This document shows positions 53,301 to 61,050 of a DNA stretch of 64,000 nucleotides, in pieces (position 1 is the first letter of the stretch; every line of letters starts with the position of its first letter). The translations under genes were made by a program, and so were the position numbers. The DNA comes from Actomonas aquatica. GTDB taxonomy: Bacteria; Verrucomicrobiota; Verrucomicrobiia; Opitutales; Opitutaceae. The notes below the pieces were generated by a model, which had not been told where the DNA came from, ran no database searches, and saw only the letters and a program-made list of their open reading frames with translations. The stretch is from NCBI RefSeq assembly GCF_019679435.2, contig NZ_CP139781.1, positions 3,286,001-3,350,000 of the forward strand, given 5' to 3'.

Positions 53301-56300
53301 TTCTCATTCGTGAACCAAGCTTCTTCGCTTTCCATCCTCACCCAAGCGCTCACCACGAAGGATTCGTCACCCAAGGGAAAGACGGGAATCGCGATACGAT
53401 GGTCGGGAATGTTGGGCATTTGCATCGCGAGCCCTTCGCCCGGTCCCGGCACGAATTGAACGTCGCCACCCACAGATTGCCCGTCCAGTTCTCCCAGCGC
53501 GTCGTCGAGAGAGTTTTCGAATGAGTATCGAACCACTTCGACCAAGTCCCAAGAAGGCACCAGTGATTCGGACCAATTCAGGATCTCGGCCTCGGACATG
53601 ACGGACGCGCGAACTTCGAACCCACTGAGACTACCCGTGAAAGGGCTATGCGGTAGCTGGCCTTGGAAACGAGTCGCACCAAAGCGAAGGATTCCTCCAT
53701 CGGTGTAATCTGCCGTGGAACTTATCGTTTCGCTTCCTTGCAACTGACCGTCCAAAAAGAGGCGCGCGACACCGTTTTCTTGGTCCAGTGTAACAGCGAA
53801 GGTATGCCACTCACCATCGTTGTAGGAGTTCTCAACGTTTTGGGTGATTACCCAACCGACATGGCCAGATGACGAATAGCGACCGCCAACACCCAACTTT
53901 CCGTTGGCGAAGGCGACATCAACGGCAGTGAATCCATCGTAACCACCCGAATCATAGGTGCCGAACAAGGTGCCGCCATCCGTGGTCGTCTTGAAGGCCA
54001 TGAGAACCGTGTGACTCATGGGCGGAGTGTCCCCAAAGATTTGGTGGTCCGAGGGTCCACTCAAGTAGGACGATCCGTCAAATTCCCACGACGGCAGTCC
54101 GTCGACAGGACCAATGCCAGCGGTGACCCCTTCGTTGGAAATATCGGAGTCGAGCAATGTGGGCTTCCAATTCCCCGTATAAGCGGGCACGTGCAAACGG
54201 TAGAGATAGGACTTGTCTTCTGCGCTCGCGTCTCCGCCCAACAAGTAAATGTAGTCCCCCTGTCGAGTCGCCGCGCCTCCGTTGAGGTGCTCCGGTATCG
54301 CCTCATCCAGTTTGACCAAAGACGCATCTGCCGCGTTCAACTTGAAGAGCGACAATACGGTGCCTTCCGCTTCCCTCAGGATGAAATAGCAGTCTTGCTC
54401 ACTATCAACCCAAGCGAGGTCGCCGAGGGTAGCAACAACATAGCCCGCTGGGATATCGGCCAGCTCAGTCACAACCCGCGTGCTCGGATCGTAGTAGGCT
54501 ACCTTTCGATTACCCCAGGAAATGAGGTAAAACCCGCCGAGCTCGTCGTAAACTGAATACAACGAATTAGCTGCCCAAGGGAGCTGGCCAACGGACTCAA
54601 ACATTCCGCTCACTGCATTGAATTGATAAATACTTCGAAGGTTACTACCGTTGTGCCCGCCAAAGAAGTAGACGTTGCCCTGGCCGTCACTGGCAGCGGA
54701 CACATCCCAGGTATTTTCAGGATACCCGACGGCAAGTTCAGCGGCGGACGGAGCCGCTGGGTCGAATTCCACAATCCTGCTGCGCGAACCCCAACCGCCG
54801 CCGCTGGAAGGACCGCGAGCTGGACCGAGGTAGATCTTTCCGTCACCGGCTGCTGCCGAGGACAGTCCCCACCCCATGCCGTAGGGCAACGAGGCAGAAC
54901 TCTCCGTGAACAATGACGCGTCTGTATTCCAACGGAATACCTTCGCGGACCCGGAGGAGGCGCCGTCCAGACGTCCACCGAAGATAAACAACGAATCGCC
55001 CATCGCTGCCATGGTCGCGTCGATGATGCGAACAGGCAGTTCAGAGACTTTTTCAACAAGAGGATGATCCGGCGAATCAGACAGCGTTATCGAATCACTT
55101 CGCGTCATCGATATGCCATTGCCGTTGCGCAACTGAAGATAGACCGTTTTGAGCTCCAATTCACTGCTCAACATAAAAACCGGCGCACCCATATACGGCA
55201 ACCAATTGGAATCTACAAAATTTTCATTCTCACTGACCCGGTATTCGTCAGGCACACCGCCACTCCAAACATGATTGAGTGTTACGGTGCGGCTTCGGGT
55301 AGATTCGCCCCCCCCATTGATATCAAAGGATTCAAGCGAAGGAGGCCCCGCATCTACTTCACTAAAATGTGCGATCACTTCCATATCTGCCGTAACCCCT
55401 ATCGAAAGGGGATTCTGTGTCTTAAGCTCCTGGGTGGTTATAACTCCTAATATCGCCCAGCGATCAAACTTCATCCCAGTGTGCGGAATTGCGGTAAACT
55501 CGACCATTTGCCCGTGGGTATAGGCTGACGCATCCGGACTGATTACTACACTTCCGCCTTCACTTGGGGACGCACTCGCCGAAACGGTATAGGAGAGAGG
55601 CTCAAACTCCGCGATGAGCGTAATACCACTGGATACGACTTCCACACTTCGTTCCGCTGCTTCGTGACCATCCGACCACCGGACAAAACGATACCCCAAA
55701 CTTGGTTCCGCGCTGATGGATACGATTGACCCCACATCGTAAACTCCGCCGCCCACTACATCGCCACCAGCGAACGGCGAACGTTGAAGAACGATGACTG
55801 CCGTATCTGGCTCGGGTTCGGCCACAACGAGGGTCGTCGACACGAAATTATAGCCCTGCTGGTCCAACTGTCCGCTCCCCGTTGAAACGGGATCCCGCCT
55901 ATCAGCTATCGTCGCGCGATATTTCAGCGAAACCGTGGCCCCTGGGGTCGCATCTGAATCTATGGCGAGTGGCAACCGAATTGAGTAAGTGGAACCTGAG
56001 GAAACGCCTCCACTTCTCCACCCGGAAACCAAGGCCTCTTGTGAATTGATTAATTCGCCAGCCGAATTGTAAATTTCGCTATTCTCGGGGTAATAGGTCA
56101 ATGCTGAGTGCCACTCCGAACCGCTCAGCTGTCCCACGCCCACCAACGATTCGTCAAACGACACGTCCAAGTAGGTGTCGACATCCGAGAGGGTAGTTCC
56201 AGTGCTGGTCAAAGACAGGATAACTTCAACGACCTCCCCCGGAACCGGCGATTCATTCGAAACTTCAATCGATACGACCGGGGTTGCCTTCGCTTGAAAT

Positions 56301-59300
56301 TGATTAAAGTCCACGTCCGCTACGTTGCCATCGACCATTATGGTGCTGCTGGCAAAACTCGCACTCCCCTCCGCAAAATAATCTGCATCTCCGACCGTGA
56401 CAGTCCTCGCTCCCGCGGGAACGCCAGTCAAATTATACGTGCCGTCGTAGACCGTCACAGCCGATTGCCCAGTTTCAGTTGAGACCGTGACTCCTCCAAC
56501 GCCCGAAAACGGGTAATTCCTGGAAGTCACAACTCCCGAAATAGTGTAGGTATCAATCTCATTAAAAGCCAACGAACGCTTCCAACCCACCAACGATCCA
56601 TTCAGTTCCCCTCCGCCGTCCCATACACCACTCCCAGATACAGTCTCAGAATAAAATTTTATCGGTCCCGAATGCCCCGCAAATCGACCCAGTTCCCCTC
56701 GATCCACCCTCAAAGTAATCCCATCGTCCCGCTCAGGAATCCAATCCCATGTCACGGTGGTCGCATTAGACAATGCACTAAAAACATAGGACCCCTCCGT
56801 AAAGTCCGATGTTGTGAAATAGAATTCGGATCCGACTGCACCCAACGTCTCAACCGGAGACCTCAAATTAGTTTCTCTAAGAGTTTCACTTGTCATAAAC
56901 GAATGACTAAATGGCCAGGTGTAATAGACTGTTTCATCGGGAATAAACGGATCCAAGAATGTAAACTGCATCTCAGTTTCAGGACTATTATTTTTTATAT
57001 ATTCACCAGCACTATAAATCGCCCAGGATCCAGCACTATGAGCGATGAATTGAATCCTATCTAAATTTTGAGCACCAACCTTCCGAACGATCTCCTCCCC
57101 CAACACCAGTCCATGTTGATAAGCCCTTTCCGCTGCAGTAATTGCGTAATTTTCCATTGCCACCAAAGATACCGCAAGCGGTGCTAACACCACGATAGCC
57201 GCCGGTATCTCTTCACTGGAAGAACCTGCCTGAGGACCGACCAACGAGACGAAAGCAGCATCATCTTCTTGATTGGGAAACAACGGGGGCCACCACTTCG
57301 CCGTCCTTGCATCATGGGACCAGTCATACCTCACCACGCTCCAATCATCCATCAAGTGGTCTTGACCAACGATTTTATGATAAAGGTAATTTAGTGAATC
57401 ATCCTTATTTGCGTCCCGCTCCACCGTAGGGCTCCCATATTCGGCAAATCCATCCGTCCACCCATGAACTAATACAATTATTTTTCTGTCTTCACTGTTG
57501 AGCGGACGCCCCCCTTTACTATCAACACGGATCGGATGATCACCACTTACACGAGAGCGCAAATCATGCAACCCTTGACGACTCGAATCGCGAAGAGCAT
57601 CAAATCTACTCGGATCAGGATCCAATCTCCTAATATTATATGGATCACCCTCAACCCCATCCCAACTCGCCAGAAAACCCATCTGCTCCTTAATCGCATA
57701 ATTCGGAGCGACCATTTCGTCGGATTGCTCGTCGTATCCATCCCACAAACCCACGACAGCTTGATATTGACCGGCTTTCAGGTAAATTGGCAGTTTTATA
57801 TTTTCGAACCGATACTGGAATTCTGCCCCTGGCTCAACAACTTCGGTTTCAACCGGAGGAACGTCCCACCAGCCGTCCGGCCAATCCCCTGCCCCCGGCT
57901 CCTTGTAGCTTAAACCAATCCAAAACCGGGCGGGAATGTTACCGGTATTTTTGCCATTAACTGTCACACTAACTGTATTCCCGGGCGATACCACCGCGAG
58001 TCCATTTATAACAGAGACGATTTCCGCATCTTTGGTCTCGTCCAAATCCACGTGCAATGTTCGCTGCGAACCCCAATGCGCTGTATCGGTCGTCTTGCTA
58101 CCACCCGTTAGGTTATTGGTAATTACCTTGTATACAGCGAAGTAGTCCCCGATTACAGCCGGGGTGAAGGCAGGTAGATCGATGTCTTTTTCCTGCCCGG
58201 CAGCTATCGTTACACTACCTGATGTTTGGCTGTAGTCTGGAGCGCCAAAATTTCGGGTCCGCGATAGTCGCGCCTGAACCGATACGCTACGACTTATGCC
58301 GGAGTCATTGCGCACCCGTATTTGCGGTATCACGGATTCACCTACTTTGATTTCGTAATTCCCATCCTTTAACTGAACGCCGCTGGTTGCATATGGCAGG
58401 TTCCGCACGAAATGCAGCGGGGAATCCACCGTCACGGTTTCATCAATCCAACGCTCCGACTCATCCCAGGGATTGTCGCTGTTGGAGGTGGTATGGGATG
58501 CCCATACAGTTTGCTCTCCGGCAGGCACCAGCGTTACCACCGCCGGATTTCCGCTGCCTGTCCGACCACCAATATACCACTGCACATTCTCCGGATCCGC
58601 TCCGGTGGCGGTTCCATCCAAAGACAATGTCACGGTACGAGTATCAGGCTCCACCAACAGCGTCCGTTGGCTTCCCCAGTGCGCGGTATCAGTCGTCTTG
58701 TCGCCGCCGGTCAGATTTTTGGTCGTCACCTTGTAGACCGCAAAATAATCCCCTGCCTGCGTCGGCGTGAAGGAGGGAAGATCAATGGTCCTTTCCTGAC
58801 CGTTCGTAATCGAGACGCATTCCGAGGTTTCATTGTAATCCAGGCCGCTGAAGCTCTTCGACCGCGAGAGTCGCGCCTGCACCGTTACGCTCCGGGTTGT
58901 GCCGGAATCGTTGCGCACCCGTATTTGCGGAACCACGGATTCCCCAACCAGGGTTTCGTATTGATCATCCTTGATCAGGACTCCGCTCGTCGCATACGGA
59001 AGATTTCGTTCGAAATGCAGGGGAGAGTCCACCGTCACCGTTTGGTCGATCCATCGCTCTGCTTCGTTCCACGGATTGCTGCTGTTATTCGTCGTGTGCG
59101 ACGCCCACACCGTTTGACTTCCCAATGGCACTTCGGTCACCACCGCGGGATTGCCGCTGCCAGTCCGACCACCAACATACCACTGCACATTTTCCGGATC
59201 CGCCCCGGTGGGGGTTCCATCCAAGGACAATGTCACGGTGCGGGTGGGTGGGTTCACAACAACATCGTATTCCGCGACATCCCATCCCTGTTGATCCGTC

Positions 59301-60292
59301 GTATTGCGGTTTTCTCCTGAAATCGATATGTCATTGTAGTGATTCCCGGCCTTGTCGTTCATGGTGACCCGAACCCGAACCCTTAACGTTCCGCGCCTGT
59401 CCGGAGTCACTTGAAACGACGCTTCCCGGCGCTGCCCCGCGGGCCAGTCGTATTCCACGAACTCCACCAGTTCGTTCTGCGCGGTCATGGTGCCGCCGTT
59501 CATGCGATAAATAGGAGAAAAGCCAGGATTTCTATTTAGCCGCTGGTCCGCCCATGACGCGCTCAACCCCGAAACGTTGAGGTCGCGATCCGAGTCATCT
59601 GACCAATAGAGTGAAGCCGTGATCGAAGAATAATCACCGGCCTCCTGCCCGTCATTCTCCGCTTCAATCTGAATCGTTATGGGAACGCCGACCTGAGCGG
59701 GATTGGGAGAAATGGACACACTACGCAAGTCCGGGTCCGGCAACGGATCCGAGACGGTCACTGACCCCACAAACAACGTTTTTTCGCCCTGGTGATCGGT
59801 CGTTCCCGAGGTAGGAGCAGTGTAGGCTCCACCCGCTGAATCCAACAGATACATTTTGGCATAAACTCGGTAGGTGCCGGACTCGTTCGCCCTGAAGCGA
59901 ACCGAAAGAGTCTTGCTCGTTTGCGCAGTCCAGTTGTTCCACACCGGCTCCACATGCAAATACTGCGCGGTATATGCACCATTGCTCAAGGAGTCGCCCT
60001 GCCACCTTTCGAAAAGGCCCGATGACCCGGAGGCGGTGACTGATTCGATGGATAGCTCCTCATCTTCACCCTTCGCCTCTCTTATCTGAATAGTAATCCC
60101 TCCTTGGCTGGCGTTGGATCCCCACGTGTTTTTCCCGGTGATGGTAACCGTGAAGGTCCCGCCGGTGGAGATGTTTTCGCCGGCTATTGCATCGCTGGTT
60201 ATCTGTTGCGCGCTCAACGGCAACGCGCAAAACACCCCGGCGAACCACACGGCCGATGAACGCAAATTTCGCCAGAGCCGAATGCCTAGCAT
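50336..60292 (-). CDS. Giant secreted multidomain protein with lipase-like, Kelch, LamG, Ig and paired EF-hand domains
   Basis: 3318 residues from ATG 60292, which starts a signal peptide (MLGIRLWRNLRSSAVWFAG to LSAQQ); ATG 60379 would add 29 residues. In order: CARDB-like beta domains; two copies of a ~200-residue unit (~344-550, ~547-750; TVTLSLDGTxTGADPENVQWY); an alpha/beta-hydrolase segment (~937-1120; LVHGWTDG and AHSAGSW, a lipase-type Ala-x-Ser-x-Gly elbow); a carboxypeptidase-regulatory-like domain; InlB-B-like repeats (~1494-1650; YRFVRWSDG, FDRWAI); Kelch repeats (~1744-2034); three LamG-like domains (~2040-2677); Ig domains with two GGTxxV domains; and two EF-hand repeats. It follows the sigma factor by ~150 bp in module B and is the likely output of that regulation. 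Its role could be surface glycan or lipid processing; this is inference. Confidence 0.85.
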   Translation of the reverse strand: MLGIRLWRNLRSSAVWFAGVFCALPLSAQQITSDAIAGENISTGGTFTVTITGKNTWGSNASQGGITIQIREAKGEDEELSIESVTASGSSGLFERWQGDSLSNGAYTAQYLHVEPVWNNWTAQTSKTLSVRFRANESGTYRVYAKMYLLDSAGGAYTAPTSGTTDHQGEKTLFVGSVTVSDPLPDPDLRSVSISPNPAQVGVPITIQIEAENDGQEAGDYSSITASLYWSDDSDRDLNVSGLSASWADQRLNRNPGFSPIYRMNGGTMTAQNELVEFVEYDWPAGQRREASFQVTPDRRGTLRVRVRVTMNDKAGNHYNDISISGENRNTTDQQGWDVAEYDVVVNPPTRTVTLSLDGTPTGADPENVQWYVGGRTGSGNPAVVTEVPLGSQTVWASHTTNNSSNPWNEAERWIDQTVTVDSPLHFERNLPYATSGVLIKDDQYETLVGESVVPQIRVRNDSGTTRSVTVQARLSRSKSFSGLDYNETSECVSITNGQERTIDLPSFTPTQAGDYFAVYKVTTKNLTGGDKTTDTAHWGSQRTLLVEPDTRTVTLSLDGTATGADPENVQWYIGGRTGSGNPAVVTLVPAGEQTVWASHTTSNSDNPWDESERWIDETVTVDSPLHFVRNLPYATSGVQLKDGNYEIKVGESVIPQIRVRNDSGISRSVSVQARLSRTRNFGAPDYSQTSGSVTIAAGQEKDIDLPAFTPAVIGDYFAVYKVITNNLTGGSKTTDTAHWGSQRTLHVDLDETKDAEIVSVINGLAVVSPGNTVSVTVNGKNTGNIPARFWIGLSYKEPGAGDWPDGWWDVPPVETEVVEPGAEFQYRFENIKLPIYLKAGQYQAVVGLWDGYDEQSDEMVAPNYAIKEQMGFLASWDGVEGDPYNIRRLDPDPSRFDALRDSSRQGLHDLRSRVSGDHPIRVDSKGGRPLNSEDRKIIVLVHGWTDGFAEYGSPTVERDANKDDSLNYLYHKIVGQDHLMDDWSVVRYDWSHDARTAKWWPPLFPNQEDDAAFVSLVGPQAGSSSEEIPAAIVVLAPLAVSLVAMENYAITAAERAYQHGLVLGEEIVRKVGAQNLDRIQFIAHSAGSWAIYSAGEYIKNNSPETEMQFTFLDPFIPDETVYYTWPFSHSFMTSETLRETNLRSPVETLGAVGSEFYFTTSDFTEGSYVFSALSNATTVTWDWIPERDDGITLRVDRGELGRFAGHSGPIKFYSETVSGSGVWDGGGELNGSLVGWKRSLAFNEIDTYTISGVVTSRNYPFSGVGGVTVSTETGQSAVTVYDGTYNLTGVPAGARTVTVGDADYFAEGSASFASSTIMVDGNVADVDFNQFQAKATPVVSIEVSNESPVPGEVVEVILSLTSTGTTLSDVDTYLDVSFDESLVGVGQLSGSEWHSALTYYPENSEIYNSAGELINSQEALVSGWRSGGVSSGSTYSIRLPLAIDSDATPGATVSLKYRATIADRRDPVSTGSGQLDQQGYNFVSTTLVVAEPEPDTAVIVLQRSPFAGGDVVGGGVYDVGSIVSISAEPSLGYRFVRWSDGHEAAERSVEVVSSGITLIAEFEPLSYTVSASASPSEGGSVVISPDASAYTHGQMVEFTAIPHTGMKFDRWAILGVITTQELKTQNPLSIGVTADMEVIAHFSEVDAGPPSLESFDINGGGESTRSRTVTLNHVWSGGVPDEYRVSENENFVDSNWLPYMGAPVFMLSSELELKTVYLQLRNGNGISMTRSDSITLSDSPDHPLVEKVSELPVRIIDATMAAMGDSLFIFGGRLDGASSGSAKVFRWNTDASLFTESSASLPYGMGWGLSSAAAGDGKIYLGPARGPSSGGGWGSRSRIVEFDPAAPSAAELAVGYPENTWDVSAASDGQGNVYFFGGHNGSNLRSIYQFNAVSGMFESVGQLPWAANSLYSVYDELGGFYLISWGNRKVAYYDPSTRVVTELADIPAGYVVATLGDLAWVDSEQDCYFILREAEGTVLSLFKLNAADASLVKLDEAIPEHLNGGAATRQGDYIYLLGGDASAEDKSYLYRLHVPAYTGNWKPTLLDSDISNEGVTAGIGPVDGLPSWEFDGSSYLSGPSDHQIFGDTPPMSHTVLMAFKTTTDGGTLFGTYDSGGYDGFTAVDVAFANGKLGVGGRYSSSGHVGWVITQNVENSYNDGEWHTFAVTLDQENGVARLFLDGQLQGSETISSTADYTDGGILRFGATRFQGQLPHSPFTGSLSGFEVRASVMSEAEILNWSESLVPSWDLVEVVRYSFENSLDDALGELDGQSVGGDVQFVPGPGEGLAMQMPNIPDHRIAIPVFPLGDESFVVSAWVRMESEEAWFTNENDNRPAANVLTYQTGDFAQGFILGLAPESEAKPDRVYSVYDPGDLNNGQFDSRLSNLYGRWIHLASAVDVEANQRRLYVNGSLVEEAAINSATFAAAEGFIGAYKYSSARNGNPQHVSSGIQIDELRVFTGTASIDDIRRIAGQALLDEHSPRLPFTEDWESGEINLEVWHAWGSPASVLKSDGNVLGIYSFNNNGDANWHSGVTTQHTFEVTPGLVVASRVFTASSGAGSDLSSNTVGLDSRDLSVFVTSGEGVSTDPLLPYVHHRGNGTVHLGDTPSAAVIAVGATVNEWHEFSFRLNENGSVTYYMDGSVIHTSAAGWIDYSSTATGRLVLQGRSVGVVNLVDDVSITTAGDSLAPPAIGTQPESQTVAVGAEVTLSVAATGEALTYQWRKDETVLPGATSDTLSIPSAQKTDSGAYTVIVSNSAGQIVSTLAQVNVLAPVSIDEQPIGRIVKPGENATFTVVVSGDQDITYQWSKDGNLIPDATESSLVVTEVAEEDQGSYQVVVANEVSSETSDPVSLTIEKEDPPVAFRLSGNGYYSPNGGTAVISVSMNYSEVAISTIGAKITLPNGWAFGSVIGGDYPAVIPSRGTTEMAEFAYFSPPSGSASFDMELTYPEGLVGAQAFDAEALYSISGENGQRSSYATYQIVEGLVPAVTIMEDKLAIAGGSATLEATAEGTPPLAYTWFKDSSLIEGASSPSLVLENVAIDDVAFYSVVVSNPAGDSDPVSASLSVVDIFAAHQVEGAGYQAGGTVSVKTTINYTGVHTPTGVEPISTLGFALLLPDDVADSPWSLASSSGQVGQVPPAGGTTELLEWAWTTLFPSPFEFVYTLNVPEEQDGEVMLTAILTPVYDGMQPQTMVMPDPLVIDEMPSTYCVDTDGDYRISLSELLRVIELYNTRDGTVRTGEYHVDPTTIDGFATGSGTPECPPYHCADTDQDCRFSLSELLRVIELYNYRNGTVRTGEYHADPSTIDGFATGPENELP
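50340..50690 (-). other. Paired EF-hand (dockerin-like) C-terminal tail of the second giant protein
   Basis: Loops DTDGDYRISLSE and DTDQDCRFSLSE, each followed by LLRVIELYN(T/Y)R(D/N)GTVRTGEYH and a TIDGFATG ending. This is the same arrangement as 34033-34377. The calcium loops are canonical. Confidence 0.85.
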
Positions 60293-60445
60293 CGATTTCG
60301 ACCGGGGCAGTGAAGAAAGGATCGACTGAAAGATTCCTAAGCTAGCCATACGCTCAAGTTTTAGAGATCTCCCAAGCATTCTTACGTCGGAAATTCAGAA
60401 TGCGGAAATAACCGCATACTGTTCCTCCTGCCCACCGACATTTTC

Positions 60446-61033
60446 CTAGTCCAAGTTCTTCCAATTAAGTTGCCGGCGAATTCTCTGACATAGGCGGTTC
60501 TTAATTTGATAGATCGCGTTTGGCTTCATCCCGAATCCTTCCGCAACTTCGCTAACCGGACGTTTTTTGACGACATATGCCTCGAAAACGGCCCAAGTTC
60601 GCTGATCGATATCTGAACATTTTGAAACCTCGAGCAAGGCCTCTTCGTAAATCGACTCGCGCCACAGCTGCATTTGATCTTCTCGCAAACTGGACTGCTT
60701 GGCCTCTTCAATTTCCATCGGACTCGCGGAGTCCCACGGGACATTGGAATTTTTCAGTCCGCGTCGAAATACACCCATCGCCTTGCGATGAACAATGGTC
60801 AGCAGGAAATTGCGAAACCTCCCGCGAGATCGGTCGTATTCAAATTTCGGCAGGATGCGCATCAGGTCCACCATGGTTTCCTGCAACACGTCTTCCGCCT
60901 GGGTCTGGGATAGCCCCAGTTTCCGGCCATACCGAATAATCGCCGCCCAATAGTTGTCGTAGAATTCCTTCCAGGCCTCGTGAGCATCCAGTCGTTGCAC
61001 GCGCTCCAAGAGTGATTCGTTCGTGGTGATCAT
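60446..61033 (-). CDS. ECF-type RNA polymerase sigma factor (module B)
   Basis: 195 residues. Region 2: EAWKEFYDNYWAAIIRYGRKLGL, QAEDVLQETMVDLMRIL (the conserved A-E-D-x-x-Q-E helix) and GRFRNFLLTIVHRKAMGVFRR. Region 4: RTWAVFEAYVVKKRPVSEVAEGFGMKPNAIYQIKNRLCQRIRR, a helix-turn-helix for -35 recognition. It lies 17 bp after the kinase gene and upstream of the giant protein gene, all on the minus strand. No adjacent anti-sigma gene, as in module A. It is a paralogue of the sigma factor at 42178: both share the TTxxSLLxx start and spacing of regions. Confidence 0.93.
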   Translation of the reverse strand: MITTNESLLERVQRLDAHEAWKEFYDNYWAAIIRYGRKLGLSQTQAEDVLQETMVDLMRILPKFEYDRSRGRFRNFLLTIVHRKAMGVFRRGLKNSNVPWDSASPMEIEEAKQSSLREDQMQLWRESIYEEALLEVSKCSDIDQRTWAVFEAYVVKKRPVSEVAEGFGMKPNAIYQIKNRLCQRIRRQLNWKNLD

Positions 61034-61050
61034 CGTATTCGGTCGACGAA

